From positions 5,766,001 through 5,830,000 of the forward strand of contig SPDT01000007.1 of the NCBI GenBank assembly GCA_008477525.1: 64,000 nucleotides of DNA, written 5' to 3'. This DNA comes from Hypomyces perniciosus. Its lineage: Eukaryota; Ascomycota; Sordariomycetes; Hypocreales; Hypocreaceae. The notes below the pieces were generated by a model, which was given only the letters and a program-made list of their open reading frames with translations, made no database searches and had not been told where the DNA came from. Numbering within the stretch: the first letter of the stretch is position 1; every line of letters starts with the position of its first letter. The position numbers and the translations under genes are program-made. Of the stretch, positions 10,801 through 22,425 are shown piece after piece.

Positions 10801-13800
10801 GGAGTGATACCCCAGAAATGGCGATGGCGACGAGAGATGGGACCGAAATATGGCCCACTTCAAGTTCGTTGATCTCACCACTTAATTGCCCAAAACTACC
10901 ACCAAAATCCACGATGGTACCAAACTTCTGAACTCTTGCGAGTGTCAAAAGCCCTGGACGGTCGTCTTCGGGGAGATATTTCGCCACAGTAGACAACTTT
11001 GCCATTTCTTCACCTAGGTTTGGAAACGCTTCAAGCTGAGCCATATTCTTTACTCGGACATTCACCGTTTCGACTGAAGCTCTTAACACTGAGCCCTTTC
11101 TCCGCTGTCGTAGGAGTGTGTCGACCATAATCTCGTCGCTTCCATGATCGAACTTGGCCTTTGATGGCGTGATGAGCTCAAGCAGCTTTTCCAGATCTGC
11201 ATTCTTCGGGGCCGTCAAGAAATCTAATCGCACGCCGCCGATTTCGGTATTGATGGCAGGATCTGCCATGGACCCCTTGAGGTACGGACCTGACACTCGC
11301 ATCATACTACACGCCACCCCAATGCCCTCTTCACGGCTGACGAGCTTAATAGCATTGCTCTCTGCGACAATGCTACACTCCTTGCCCAGGAGTTCAATGA
11401 AAGCGCCACCCACTCTCAGGTTGATTTTGTTTTCGGCAACGGCTGATTTGTCGTCGGGATTTATCGGTGTATCGAACCGCACACCCTTCGGCTTCTGAGA
11501 TGGAAGCGGTGCGGGCTTTGGAGTAGGCGAAGGGCTGGAGGTCATGGACGCGCTCATGTTAAGGAAACTGCTCAGTCCACCAAACCAACTGAATGTCTCA
11601 TCCAGTCTCTGCAGGTCAATTTGAACTGCCAGTGGCAACGTTTCAATCTCTGTCCTGACACCGCCCCCCGACTGCGTAACCTTAATGCCAACATCATATC
11701 CTGTGGAAAGGAACGTGTCCCTCACAGAGGTACTCATCGGCTTAACATTATCAAAAGAGATGATATCGCCATTAGCGTACCCAAAGCGGAATTTCTGCAG
11801 GTCGATCTTTGTTAGAACAGCATCCTGCTTTTCTGGCTTACCTCTGCCTGTCACATTGGTCATAACCTCAGTTGGGGATACTGAGATGGCCACGTTGCCA
11901 AGAGTGGCATTCAGAAGAACCTCGTGGTCAAGGATGAATGCCGATGAATCCAGGTGACGCAGGGATGTGTCCGCCACCCCGCTTAGTCGATTCAAGAAAT
12001 CCAATGATATCTCCTGAACGGTCACTTTAACTTCGGGGGTCTTCTTTGCTTTCTTCTCTTCAGAACTCTTTGTCGTAGCAACGGGGTTTTGGTCTTTTAC
12101 TGCTTCAAGCAGTTTCCCCACAATCATCGCGAGTATGAAGGCAAGCGAGGCATCGAAGCGAATGGCCACAGGTGATAGATTCACCTCTAGAACATTGTCT
12201 GTACTTTGAATCCGCTGTATCGGTCGCTTGGAGCTGTACTGTGAATCCGATGTCTGGTAATGTACTGAAAATGCTCCAGGGGTATGGGGGTAGATAGAAC
12301 TTCCCATTGATCGAGCAAGTTCTGCAACTGACTCAGAAGTGTCTTCCTCGACCTCAATATGCTGATGCTGAGTTGGGATATATATCGAAATGTTTTGCAG
12401 GTGCAGGATTTCTTTCACAACCCGTGTAGGTCCCTTTGGAGTGGTTACGTCTTCCTGCGGTGGTTCATCTCCGGTCTGGCTCAGATCGATAGGATGTTCC
12501 TCTGCTAGAGAAGCTCGACTAAAGGCTGGAGATTCCGGGCTATCTGGTTCGTCCACTAGCATATCTGGCTCCAGTCCTGGCGAATGATGCTCAACCTGTG
12601 CGGTACGGTCAGATGAATTGTCGTCAGACTTCAGTGAGCTCTGGGAGGCATTATCATCCCAGCCTCCCGGCATAAGTACTGGTGTTCTGGCTTCGGGTTC
12701 TGGGGACCGTGGTGGAGGTTCAATCCTTAGAGACTGTCGTGAGAGTTCAATCGTCTCTTTGGTCACTACTGGCTGCTCGTTTTGAGGAGGCTTAGTCTCG
12801 GAAAGATTCGCTAATGAATGAGTGTCTGCACGCGAGAAGGCGCTCATATACATGCTTTCAGCATCTTCATGAGTATACAGGTGCGATTGTGTGAGGTCTT
12901 CTGTTGAATGTTCCACAGGGCGATGAATCGATCGTTCTAGCTCCCTCGAAGCTTGCATAGAGCGTTGACCGGAAGTCTCCGATATTCTCCGTCGATGCGG
13001 TATCGAGTGTGTCAATGCGGAGCTCAACTCTGCTTCAATGTTTGCCGACTCAGATAGCTCGTCCTCCAGCCTTTCTGAATGTCGAGGAGGTGATTCAAAC
13101 GCTTCCGGGGAATGGAACGATGGTTCTTCCGGGGAATGGCTAAGGTCCTGGTATACAGAAGCGCGCGGAGTTGCCGGGTTATCATCTTCAGGCCCATCCT
13201 CGTTTTCATCAAGGTCGTATGGGATTCCAAGAGCCTCTTCGCTGTCCCCTAGAGGATAATTTGGTTCATACGAATTATCGGGCTCGGCCATATGCTCTCG
13301 AAAGCTTGCTTGCGAGGATGCCATATACTGGGGATGAAAGCTTGCCTGTGAAGATGTCATGGGGTGGCTTTGAAGGCTTGTCCGTGATGATTGCATGGAT
13401 CGGTCATGAAAGGCCGCCTGCGACGACGCCATGGCATGATGACCAAGACTTTCTTCTGATATAGAAGAGGTCTCTCTCGATGGCGGATTCCTTGTCATAA
13501 CAGGAGAAGAAGCGACAGACGGCGATACTATTGATGGCGATCGCGTCAGAGTCGAAAAGACATTCGCCTCAGAAATCAAGTATGCCCTAACATTGGCCAG
13601 TGAGACCTGGCGCTTTCCTTCCTTGTGTGCTATCACCGGTGACCCCTCTGGATCTTCTACTCGGGTGGTGACCCCTTCAATATCGATGCCTTCCAGCGCA
13701 ATCTGGAACGAAACCGGCTCCGTGTTCGAAGAGCTCATATCGACAGGGATGTCCATATCCAACTGGAATCCCACGCCCTTAATCTTAATCTGCATCCTAT

Positions 13801-14441
13801 CAACTATTCCTTGGAGGAAACCCGCCAGGAAACCCGGCAGTGATAGCGGCTGGCCTGTGCCCAATGCCGGCTCTTCTTCGATTCCGTCATCGCTCATCGA
13901 AACCGAGGCACCGAGATCTTGTGTTTCCGCTGCCAAGGCCGCTTCGAGTTTCTTCCGTTCTGACGATGGCTGAGTATCGAGGAATGATTGTGCGAGATCC
14001 ACCGTGTTTGGCACAACAGCCGTGGCTTCTGGAGACGTTGGGGGTGGTTGATTGGGCTTCGACCCCAGCACCTTCAACCTCACATCAACGCCATCTACCT
14101 CGATAGTGATAGGGCTCGTATAAAAGTCCATTGGTATGGTGACTCGGAGTAGTAATACCTTGGCCTTTTGCAGGGCGAAGGTCTCGGGGAGTTTCAGCAG
14201 CTTTTCCAGCTTCTGTATTGATGTCAGCCTCCCGTCATCTCCCAACATCCTCCAAAACAACACTCACATCCAGCTGAACCCCAACATCCCTAAATTCAAA
14301 CACCGTATTTCTCCCCAAGGCAAGGTCCAGATTCTCCAAGTCCAACGCGTCCGAGTCGAGGAGCTCCAACCGCGATAGAGCATATCGCAGCAGCCGTTTA
14401 GGCATGCTGGAGCTCCGAAACGACTGGAACAGGCCCGCCAT
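7899..14441 (-). CDS. ATG2: autophagy-related lipid transfer protein Atg2
   Basis: Three exons (14441-14268, 14212-7979, 7916-7899) give 2141 residues, the usual size for filamentous-fungal Atg2. Intron 1 (14267-14213) has GTGAGT, a CTGAC branch site and ATACAG. Intron 2 (7978-7917) has GTACGT, CTAAC and TTACAG, and the last exon encodes only KYKKH. The N-terminal chorein region ([27 protein letters not shown]) is the lipid-entry end of the rod. The middle has a long Ser/acidic disordered stretch (about residues 250-700). The C-terminus carries conserved segments such as [19 protein letters not shown] and the helix around [15 protein letters not shown] that supports membrane binding. Atg2 moves bulk lipids from the ER to the growing phagophore together with Atg18 and Atg9. 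Confidence 0.97.
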
Positions 14442-15317
14442 CGTGATTCAGAGCCCAAATCCTGATGCGGGAGTCCCAGTAGAGATACGGATAGGTAGGA
14501 ACCGTAAGAATCGGAGGGGATCGTCGGATCGTCACCGGCTGTAAGAGAGCGAACCGAACGCTGCTGTAGGCGTGATATCAAGAGACCCCCGGCCAAATGC
14601 GGGGACGAGTATCATGATTAGAGAAGTGGAAGAAGAAGAGGCATGGGGCTGGCGCTGAGACAAACTAGGGGCAGGGGGAAAATCGAGTATTTTGATCTGT
14701 TTGCTAAGCAGAAGTGCCTCTGAACCTTGAGCCAAGCCAAGGTTTGAGTTGTGAGGCTGATAAGGTTGGTGTAAAAAATGAGGTACAAGTAAAGCGGTCG
14801 ACAGGCCCAGTAGGAGGGAATCATGAGCTTCCCAGTGACGCGACGCCTGTGGCGGGAGCACTAGACCCAAATTATGGCCCTGGACAGCCCCATTCACCCA
14901 CTAGCTCGTGACGTTCCCCAGGAGTCATGGCAGGGTCTTTCAGGCGTCATTTGACCCTCAGGGCTCCATCAAGTGCCGTCTTCTATCGATAAGGGGATAC
15001 GAGCGACATCGGTCCACTCGCCTCATCGACTGCAGGCCAATCATCACGACAAAGCGTGAAGCGAGGGACCCGATGCCATCAGCTTGACACGTCTTTCATA
15101 TCGCACATTCCCTCCAGACTTTATTACGCAGCAATACAGAGTACTCCATGCAGAGATTTCTTTCTTTCATCTACATTTCTCCGGGGTGAATCAAGGAGTC
15201 TTGGCATTTTGCACCATGTCGGACGAACGCAGACATCTACTAATAGAATAGAAGCTTTGGTTTCGAATCAAGCCATCCTCTCTCCTACATAAACGGAATT
15301 TTCTCTCACAGTCCATC
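14442..15317. other. intergenic: ATG2 promoter and PAO 3' flank
   Basis: Both flanking genes are on the minus strand. The 876 bp should contain the ATG2 promoter and leader near 14442-14700 and the 3' flank of the amine oxidase near 15317. Short open frames on both strands lack features of real genes. Confidence 0.4.
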
Positions 15318-17100
15318 TCAGCTCGTCCTTTTCCGTTTTGGCAGACCATACGCCTCCGCTATCCTCCTGCCAACCGACTCTCCGCTCCAATATGCACCCG
15401 TAGCCGTTCCCAACGCTACAAACGGCGCTGTGTGCTCACCGGCCAACCACAAACCCTGTTCCGGCAGGCCTTGCCTCATGTGTTTGACGTCCTCGTCGCC
15501 ATTTTCCAGGCCAACTTGGAAATTGGTGTAGCTACCGTTTCCGGCTAGCTCGTCATGGAGCCAGTCTGTTGCCAGACAACAAACCGGTTGACAGTCCGCG
15601 GATGATTCGGAGTAGTGCGGTAGCCGTGAGTAATACGGCTCGAAGAAATTCAGAAGAAATTCGTTTTTCTTCGCTTGACTTTCCAGTTCCGCCACACTTG
15701 AAGTCAGGTACTTGGATTGCTCTCCATGTATGTAGAAGAGCAGTGTAGGGTGGGCAAATTCCGGTGCTATAGTAGCAAATTCGATCGCCTCCTGGCCCCA
15801 TCTCTGAGGGTTGGATTCGGCATGATAGCTGGGTGCCAGCCATTTGATAAACCCTCGCACTTTATCTTCCCCAGTCGAAAGCCAGAAGGCAGTCGGGAAG
15901 CTGATGTACACCTGTGATAGATTTAACAACTGACAATCCGGAGTATCACTTCGTTTTAGGAATGTACCTTTTCAAGGCAACCGTAGCCAATGGAGCCGAT
16001 GGCTTGTGTGAATCGGGCTGGTAGAGGAGGATCGAATGCCGCAAGATTCTTTTTTAACCATCCCAGTGGAGTTGTGACAACAACCTCGTCGAACAAAAGG
16101 GTCTGGCCACCCCTTAGCTGGACTTTGACTTCGTCCTGGGATTCCATTCGGTAGGATATCCTCTCGGCAACCGAGTTGAATTGGATATTGGCCTTGGTGA
16201 GAGCTGGTTTTGCAATCTCTTCCAAAATATTCTTGTACGTGCTAGCGCAAAGGAGGCTTTCTAGTCAACAGGTCAGAGCTGCCCTCACCTCATTCACAGC
16301 AAACTTGGTAATTCAACTTGCCTCCCTCGATACACTCTTCAAGCCAGAAGAACTTTAAACTCTGCTTGTCGACTGGGCTACCGACAAAGTTACCCCACAT
16401 CTCTGACAATTGCAGGACGATTTCCCTCTTCTTCCTGAACTCCGGATCGGTTTCAGGTATCATCTCTATTACCTTCTCCTGGAAGAAGTCCCAGACGCTC
16501 AAGTTCTTATCGATATCTGCGCACGATTTGTTGGAGTGGGCGAAGGCATCTTGAAAGATGTCCCACATCAAGTTAGCATACTCTTCTCCTTCTTTCACCG
16601 GGACCAGAGTACCGGACTTGTTGAAAACATAGGAGGCGGTGTCCCAGGCTCCCACGTTCGTACCAGTTTGCTTCGCAAGGTCCAGTATCGGATTGTCGTC
16701 GGTACCGTGTATCCAGTTGGGTCCAATGTCCACCAAATGGCCGTTGCCAAGCCTTTCCTGATGAAGCCGTCCTCCTATCCTATCCCGACCTTCGATAATT
16801 GTCACTTGGAATCCATGCTGTAGCAGAATATCTGCACAACGTAGGCCCGATAGACCAGCGCCGATGATAGCCACATGCGGTTTTGAGCCGGGGTCGCCTT
16901 TTCTGCGCTGTAGCGGAACGTGTGAGTAGCAGTCTCAGTCATGCGTCGAATTCCAGAATGATTGGAGCAATTGTGAATCGTGCCTATTTGAGTAGGGAGA
17001 ATGTTGGTGATACATGTGTAGGCGATAGTATGCGAGAACACGCGCCATTGGGCGTGAAATCATGAGTGGAATTGGCTTATACCTGCATGAAGCTCTCCAT
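15318..17100 (-). CDS. flavin-containing amine oxidase, polyamine oxidase-like
   Basis: The model has four exons: 17100-17083, 16907-16322, 16260-15968 and 15911-15318, giving 496 residues. The FAD dinucleotide fold is plain: VAIIGAGLSGLRCADILLQ (GxGxxG), then IIEGRDRIGGRLHQ and GPNWIHG. The C-terminal FAD segment is GEHTAPFVALGTATGAYWSGE. Such enzymes oxidise spermine, spermidine or acetylated forms, releasing H2O2. The exact substrate is unknown. The second intron (16321-16261) is a GC-AG intron (GCAAGT...TGACTAG) and is required to join LEECIEG to ESLLCASTYKN. The third (15967-15912) is GT-AG. The six-codon first exon (MESFMQ) and its 175-bp intron are the weakest part: the conserved frame has a stop just upstream of RRKGDPGSKPHVAII, so some upstream exon is needed. 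Confidence 0.88.
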
Positions 17101-18046
17101 TGCTGCTGTTCTCCTTATGAAATGGTCCTGACCAAGATTGATTAGGCCGTGGAGACGCGATGACCAAAGGTCCTGATAGATTTTTGATGAAGTTCGGCTC
17201 TCGAGACTGGTAGCGCACATAGAATAAGCATCCATCGTGAAGAGGATTTATATCAGGCAAAACGATTGTATTCCGCTGCACTGCTTCGCCAGATGGTGTT
17301 GTTGGGCCGAGTCACTAGGGTTTTGTCCCAGGAGGTGTGAAGGAGAAGTGTAGAGGAAACAGTTGCAGAACAGGGCAGAGCCTTTCCATCAAATAGCAAA
17401 AAATAGGAGACGGATGAATTGGGAAGGCACATAAATCGGCCACATAGGGCAGTAAGGAGCAAACGCAAGATAGTCGAGAAAATGCGCTATCGGTACGATC
17501 ACAAGAGCGCTGGTTTCGCATCTAGACCACGAGGCACTATCTTGTCTGGTGACTGGCGGCGGCGAAGCGTGGAGCCATCAACCGCCACTTGCCAGCTGAT
17601 AAACCCCTAAACGGGGGGTTTGGTGACAATCTGTGCATTTCAAAACAAACATTCGGGGGTATTAGGTGCGTACTCGTAATAAACCAATTGTTGAACTGTG
17701 CCAACCTGGGCTTATGAGGCTGCACTCGTAGCCTGGTGTGAGGAGTTTGAGGGTTGGAGCGATAACGGCCGCAAGGAGTGGGGCAACACCTACGGAGTAT
17801 AAGGTAGCTCCTGGATAATGTCCGAGTAAGCGCCGCGGATGAGAGATGGCAATGGGATCAAGATAGTCTTCGTAATAGTATTAGCAGGCAGACTTCTTTA
17901 CGGCTCAAATGGATGCAGTCAGAAGAGAAATCCGTTGAGGTCTTTGCCCTACCCAGCTGGTTGATTCAACATTGTCCCCCCAGGCACGAGGTTTGTAGAC
18001 ATGCGGAGTATAATAGTATGTACCTATCGCATTATTCGTATTTAGC

Positions 18047-18304
18047 TACTTCGTACTTCGTACTCCGTGCTGTTACTACTACCTCTTTCATCACCTACTT
18101 CCACCAGGGCTATAAGCTTAACTCCCTATTATAAAGGAGGCTGCTTTTCAGTCCCCCCTTTCACCAGCTCTTACATAGCTTTAACTAAGGGAGATATACT
18201 TCGTACGAAGTATAAGAATAACTGTTACGCTCCGTAGCTGGATCTGACAGAGTGCTACGAAGTACATACATACTTCGTACTCCTCTAATACTCCGTACTC
18301 CGTA
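18047..18304. repeat. cluster of TACTTCGTA / TACTCCGTA 9-mers
   Basis: Copies on either strand start at 18047, 18054, 18197, 18204, 18256, 18271, 18289 and 18296. Some overlap by two bases, giving runs such as TACTTCGTACTTCGTAC. Related single copies lie elsewhere in the window, always in non-coding DNA. Confidence 0.8.
18195..18214. repeat. perfect 20-bp palindrome
   Basis: The sequence TATACTTCGTACGAAGTATA reads the same on both strands. It is built from two overlapping motif copies, TACTTCGTA and TACGAAGTA. Confidence 0.9.
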
Positions 18305-18783
18305 TCTATATACAGAATCAAAACAAGGCCCGGAGACTGCCGCTCCGATGCGATGTGGGTCTGTAAGGTGCCGGTTTGGATTCAATTGGCGAGGTCTCCC
18401 TATTCATCGAATTGGAATCTCTTGATACTTAGTAGGGACATGGGAACTACCGTCTTCTGTGAACCTGTAAGCCCCTTCAGGCTCTTCTTGCCAAGGTACA
18501 CTGCAGGTACCCTTCGTACCCCAGACTTCTCCCCACAACCCGCCAAAGCACCAGCCAATCATGGGATCGATATTTCACCATTCCCTTGATGCCGAGGCTC
18601 ATGACAGTAAGCCGACCAAGCCGTAGCATTGCTTCAGCTAAAAAGAGCCGACGGCTTCCCCCAGCAATGTGCTGAAACAGAGGCTCAAAACAATTTTCTT
18701 TTCCCCATCCTTCTCTTTGGCCTCTGCTTTCAAACTCAATTCCCTTTTCCCTTCCCAATTCCTCCTTATCCAAGATACCCATC

Positions 18784-20437
18784 ATGGCTGCTGAAAAGAC
18801 CTTCACCCGCGACGAGGTGCGCAACCACACCTCCGATGATTCCCTCTGGTGTATCATTGACAGCACCGTCTACGACCTCACCGAATTCGTCGATGCTCAT
18901 CCTGGTGGCGAATCCGTCCTGAAGCAGATAGCTGGTCAGGACGCCACCACAGCTTTCTACAACCTCCACCGTCACGAAGTCCTTAGCAAGTACGCCGACC
19001 TCGCCATTGGCACCGTCCAGGGCGAGAAGCCCCAGGTCATCACTCCCCAGCCTGGCGACCTCAACCCCGTGCCCTATGCTGAGCCCCTATGGCTCGCCGC
19101 ACCCTTCAAGAGCCCCTACTACAAGGATTCGCATCACCGGCTGCGAAAGGCTATCCGTGTGTTCACAGACAAATACAACACGCCTGAGGCCCAGGAATGC
19201 GAGGCTACTGGTCGTATCATCAGCCAGGAGCATATTGACCGCATGAGCGAGGTCGGTATTTTGCACATGCGCCTGGGCCCTGGCAAGCACCTCCATGGCG
19301 TGAACCTGTTCGATGGCGCCGTCAAGGGCGAGGAGTTCGACTACTTCCATGACCTCATTGTTTCTCAGGAATTGTCCCGATCCATGGCACGAGGCTTCCA
19401 GGACGGCAACATGGCCGGTATGACCATTGGTCTCACCGCTGTGCTGAACTTTGCCCGTGACGAGGCTTGGAAGAACAAGATTGCCAATGAGGTCTTCAGT
19501 GGCAAGAAGAAGCTGTGTCTGGCTATTACCGAGGCGTTTGCTGGCTCAGATGTCGCTGGTCTGCGCACCACTGCCGAGAAGACACCTGACGGCAAGCACT
19601 ACGTATGTTGCCCATCTAACAACCAACTGCTTATTATTCCAATCACTAACCGTTCTGTAGATTGTCAATGGAACCAAGAAGTGGATCACCAACGGTGTCT
19701 TCTCCGACTACTTCGTCACAGGCGTCCGCACCGGCAATGCCCTCAGCGTCCTCCTCATCGAGCGAGGCGAGGGCGTCGAAACCAAGTCCATCAAGACATC
19801 CTACTCCCCCGCCGCAGGAACCGCTTACATCACCTTCGACAATGTCAAGGTCCCCGTCGAGAACCTTCTCGGCGAGGAGAACAAGGGCATCCACGTCATC
19901 CTCAGCAACTTCAACCATGAGCGCTGGACCATGAGCTGTGGCGCTGTTGCCGTCTCTAGGTTCATCGTTCAAGAGTGCTTGAAGTGGGCCAACCAGCGTA
20001 TCGTCTTTGGCAAGCGCCTCATCGACCAGGCTGTCATCCGACAAAAGTAAGCACCCTCCCTGTCTTCCTCATCCACGGCATCTAACTAACACGTCCCCAG
20101 ACTCGCCAAGATGATCGCACTCGTTGAGGCCAACCAATCCTGGCTCGAAACCATCACCTACCAAATGTGCCACATGCCCTACAAGCAACAAGCCCAGCAC
20201 CTCGCCGGCCCCATTGGTCTGCTCAAGATGAGCTGCACCCGCGCCGCCCACGAAATCGCCGACGAGTCCATCCAAATCTGGGGCGGTCGTGGTCTGACAC
20301 AATCCGGCATGGGCAAGTACGTTGAGATGTTCAACCGAACGTACAAGTTCGATGCCATCCTCGGTGGTGCTGAAGAGGTTCTGGGCGATCTCGGTGTAAG
20401 ACAAGCTATGAAGAACTTCCCCAAGGCGATGCTGTAA
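18784..20437 (+). CDS. cytochrome b5 / acyl-CoA dehydrogenase fusion protein
   Basis: Three exons (18784-19602, 19661-20046, 20101-20437) give 513 residues. Both introns are GT-AG (GTATGT...CTGTAG and GTAAGC...CCCCAG). Residues about 5-80 form a cytochrome b5 domain with the heme-binding HPGG at 39-42 and a second His in the NLHRHEVL segment. Residues about 130-513 are an acyl-CoA dehydrogenase: ITEAFAGSDVAGLRTTA, then VNGTKKWITNG, then a C-terminal helical domain with IQIWGGRGLTQ. The FAD enzyme probably oxidises an acyl-CoA or a related substrate, and the heme domain could pass electrons on. The fusion is common in fungi, but its substrate is not settled by sequence. No mitochondrial presequence or C-terminal SKL-type peroxisomal signal is seen. 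Confidence 0.92.
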
Positions 20438-21274
20438 CATCACTTTTTGTACTGGCTAAAGAGGACTATGTTTGTATCTGTAATGATAGTTGGTTTAACA
20501 AAGGCGTTATTTTTTGGGTTCCCAATCAAGGCACATAGCAAGCTCATGTGTGATGTGAATAGTACTTCCAAGACCAGTTAGTACATGCATTTTGATGTCG
20601 ATTTGGACAAGCCTCGACATTAGAGATCGCTTCACAACCTACTTACAACATTTGAGCATCATGGCAGACTTCGCGTATCAATGGCGTTATTTGCGGCTAC
20701 TACGTACGATTTAGGAACCGCTCATACATTGTCGATTGCTCGCCATTGGTGGAGTAGGTCAAAAAACCCGATGAACTACCACTGCACTATTACGCCAAGA
20801 CACGGCCTCGTCGACGTCATTATCGATGCGATTCATCTCGTCCCACTATCGATCGAGTACACTCAAAGTCTCCCTTCCGAAGCAGCGTCTGGATGCAAAG
20901 CCATATCGAAAAATGCCACCATGTCACCATCCTCTGCCAAGTTTGGCACCAGCCTTTTTTTTCGTTCCCCTGTAGTCGAATCTGAACTTCGTTGAAAGCC
21001 CTTATCGAAGGCGAATTCAATCCCAACGTGTCCCAATTTCCATGCTGAAACGTAGGTAGCTTTGCCAAGTTCCGAGCAACGCGAGTTGCACGTCGGCTGC
21101 TATATGGTCATGCCGGTCATGCGTAAATGGACTTTTGTGCGCATCTATAAGATGGCAAAACAACAAACATAGGAAATAAAAGGAGTGGCAAGTAAACCTT
21201 CGTCGTGGGTATCATAAAGCTGCCACGTCAACTTCCTCCCGATTCATGCGTAACGGAGAGAGCGGGTTTGCCAT
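20438..21274. other. intergenic between convergent 3' ends
   Basis: The 837 bp contain the 3' flanks of the dehydrogenase and GIS2. No gene, tRNA or repeat was recognised. Confidence 0.5.
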
Positions 21275-22425
21275 CTAGTTAGGGCACTGGGCCTGAACGT
21301 GGCCGCCCTGCTGGCACTTGTAGCAAATCTTCTCGCCACCAGCCGACTCCTTAGGGCAATCGCGAGAGTAGTGACCAGATTCGCCGCAGTTGTAGCACTT
21401 CATGCCGTTGACACACTCGCCTTTGAAACCATTAGCCTAGAAAAGTTAACCAGACGGGAAATACATACGGGACATGTGGCCATAGCCACCGCAGGAGTAG
21501 CAGGTCTTGCCAGCACCGCCGCCGAAGCCGCTGCCGCCACCGTAGTTGTTACCTCCGAAGCCCGACTTGGTGCAGCTTCGGGCAATGTGACCCTTCTCGC
21601 CACACTGATGACATTGGTTAGTTTGGCCCGATAATGAGATACGACGTTTCATCTCGTACCTTGTAGCACTCGGTGGCCTGACCGCTGCCTCCGCTCTGGG
21701 GGCAGTCCCGAGAAATGTGACCAGACTGGCCACACTTGTAGCAGGACTTGTTGTCCTTCATAGGCTCACTGCAGTCACGGCCTGGGCCGGTCAGTATATG
21801 AAAGACATTCTTAAAGTAGGAGGCGAGACTTACTCATGTGACCCTCGCCTAACCCGAATGTCAGCAGCTGAAAACAAAAGAAACATGACACAGACGAGAC
21901 GCACCACCGCAGTTATAGCTAAAGTCAAGTTAGCATCGTACCAATACTTGCAACACAATAACGGGCAAAATCAGCACACATACCACTTAGCAGGACCTTT
22001 GCTGGGGCAGTCACGGGCCTAAAATTCTGTCAATTGGATGTCTTAAAAGACAGGCTTGAATTGGCTGTAATACCTGGTGGGCAGTGGAGCCACCTAGTAT
22101 GTCCACATGTTAGCGAATGGCTTGTTCGACGAACGGCGAGTCTAATCATTGTGCGGGCTGGTGAAGAACGGGAAAGGGAACATCGATAAGCAAATGAGAG
22201 CAACCTTTGAAGTAGCTGTATCACGACCATTACCATGATAGGCAAAGCCGTGGAAAATGAAGAGGTAGGTGTTTGTCCAGGTGGGTATCCAAATCCATGG
22301 TGGTGAGCACACGCCAGGCTATGGCGGCAAACGCGGGGCATTTCCAACTAGCAGTGGGGATTCGAGAAATTCAAAGGACATAAAAACTCACAAGAGTAGC
22401 ACGCTCCTCGGGGTGTATAATCCAT
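21275..22425 (-). CDS. GIS2: CCHC zinc-knuckle nucleic-acid-binding protein (Gis2/CNBP-like)
   Basis: Eight exons were traced: 22425-22392, 22093-22074, 22018-21984, 21918-21905, 21848-21834, 21781-21660, 21604-21469 and 21420-21275. Together they encode 173 residues. Each junction keeps phase and rebuilds consecutive C-x2-C-x4-H-x4-C knuckles, seven in all: CYSCGSTAHQARDC, CYNCGGEGHMSRDC, CYKCGQSGHISRDC, CYKCGEKGHIARSC, CYSCGGYGHMSREC, CYNCGESGHYSRDC and CYKCQQGGHVQAQC. A glycine-rich linker sits after knuckle four. Yeast Gis2 also has seven knuckles. Such proteins bind single-stranded RNA and DNA and act in translation and stress granules. Exons 2, 4 and 5 are only 20, 14 and 15 nt. The last intron (21468-21421) uses an AAAG acceptor, because the earlier CTAG acceptor would give an immediate stop. 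Confidence 0.93.

Larger units (their letters stand above)
17101..18783. promoter_or_regulatory. long divergent intergenic region rich in TACGRAGTA motifs
   Basis: This 1.7-kb gap separates the amine oxidase (minus) and the acyl-CoA dehydrogenase (plus). I see no credible gene in it. Between 17.8 and 18.3 kb it holds many copies of a 9-mer TACGGAGTA/TACGAAGTA in both orientations and a perfect 20-bp palindrome. A CCAAT sequence lies at about 18556, upstream of the dehydrogenase, followed by a pyrimidine-rich leader before 18784. Confidence 0.5.

Noticed and set aside
21421..21468. GIS2 exon continuing through this region without splicing
   Set aside because: Reading through gives a stop soon after MSRMYFPSG and loses the last two zinc knuckles.
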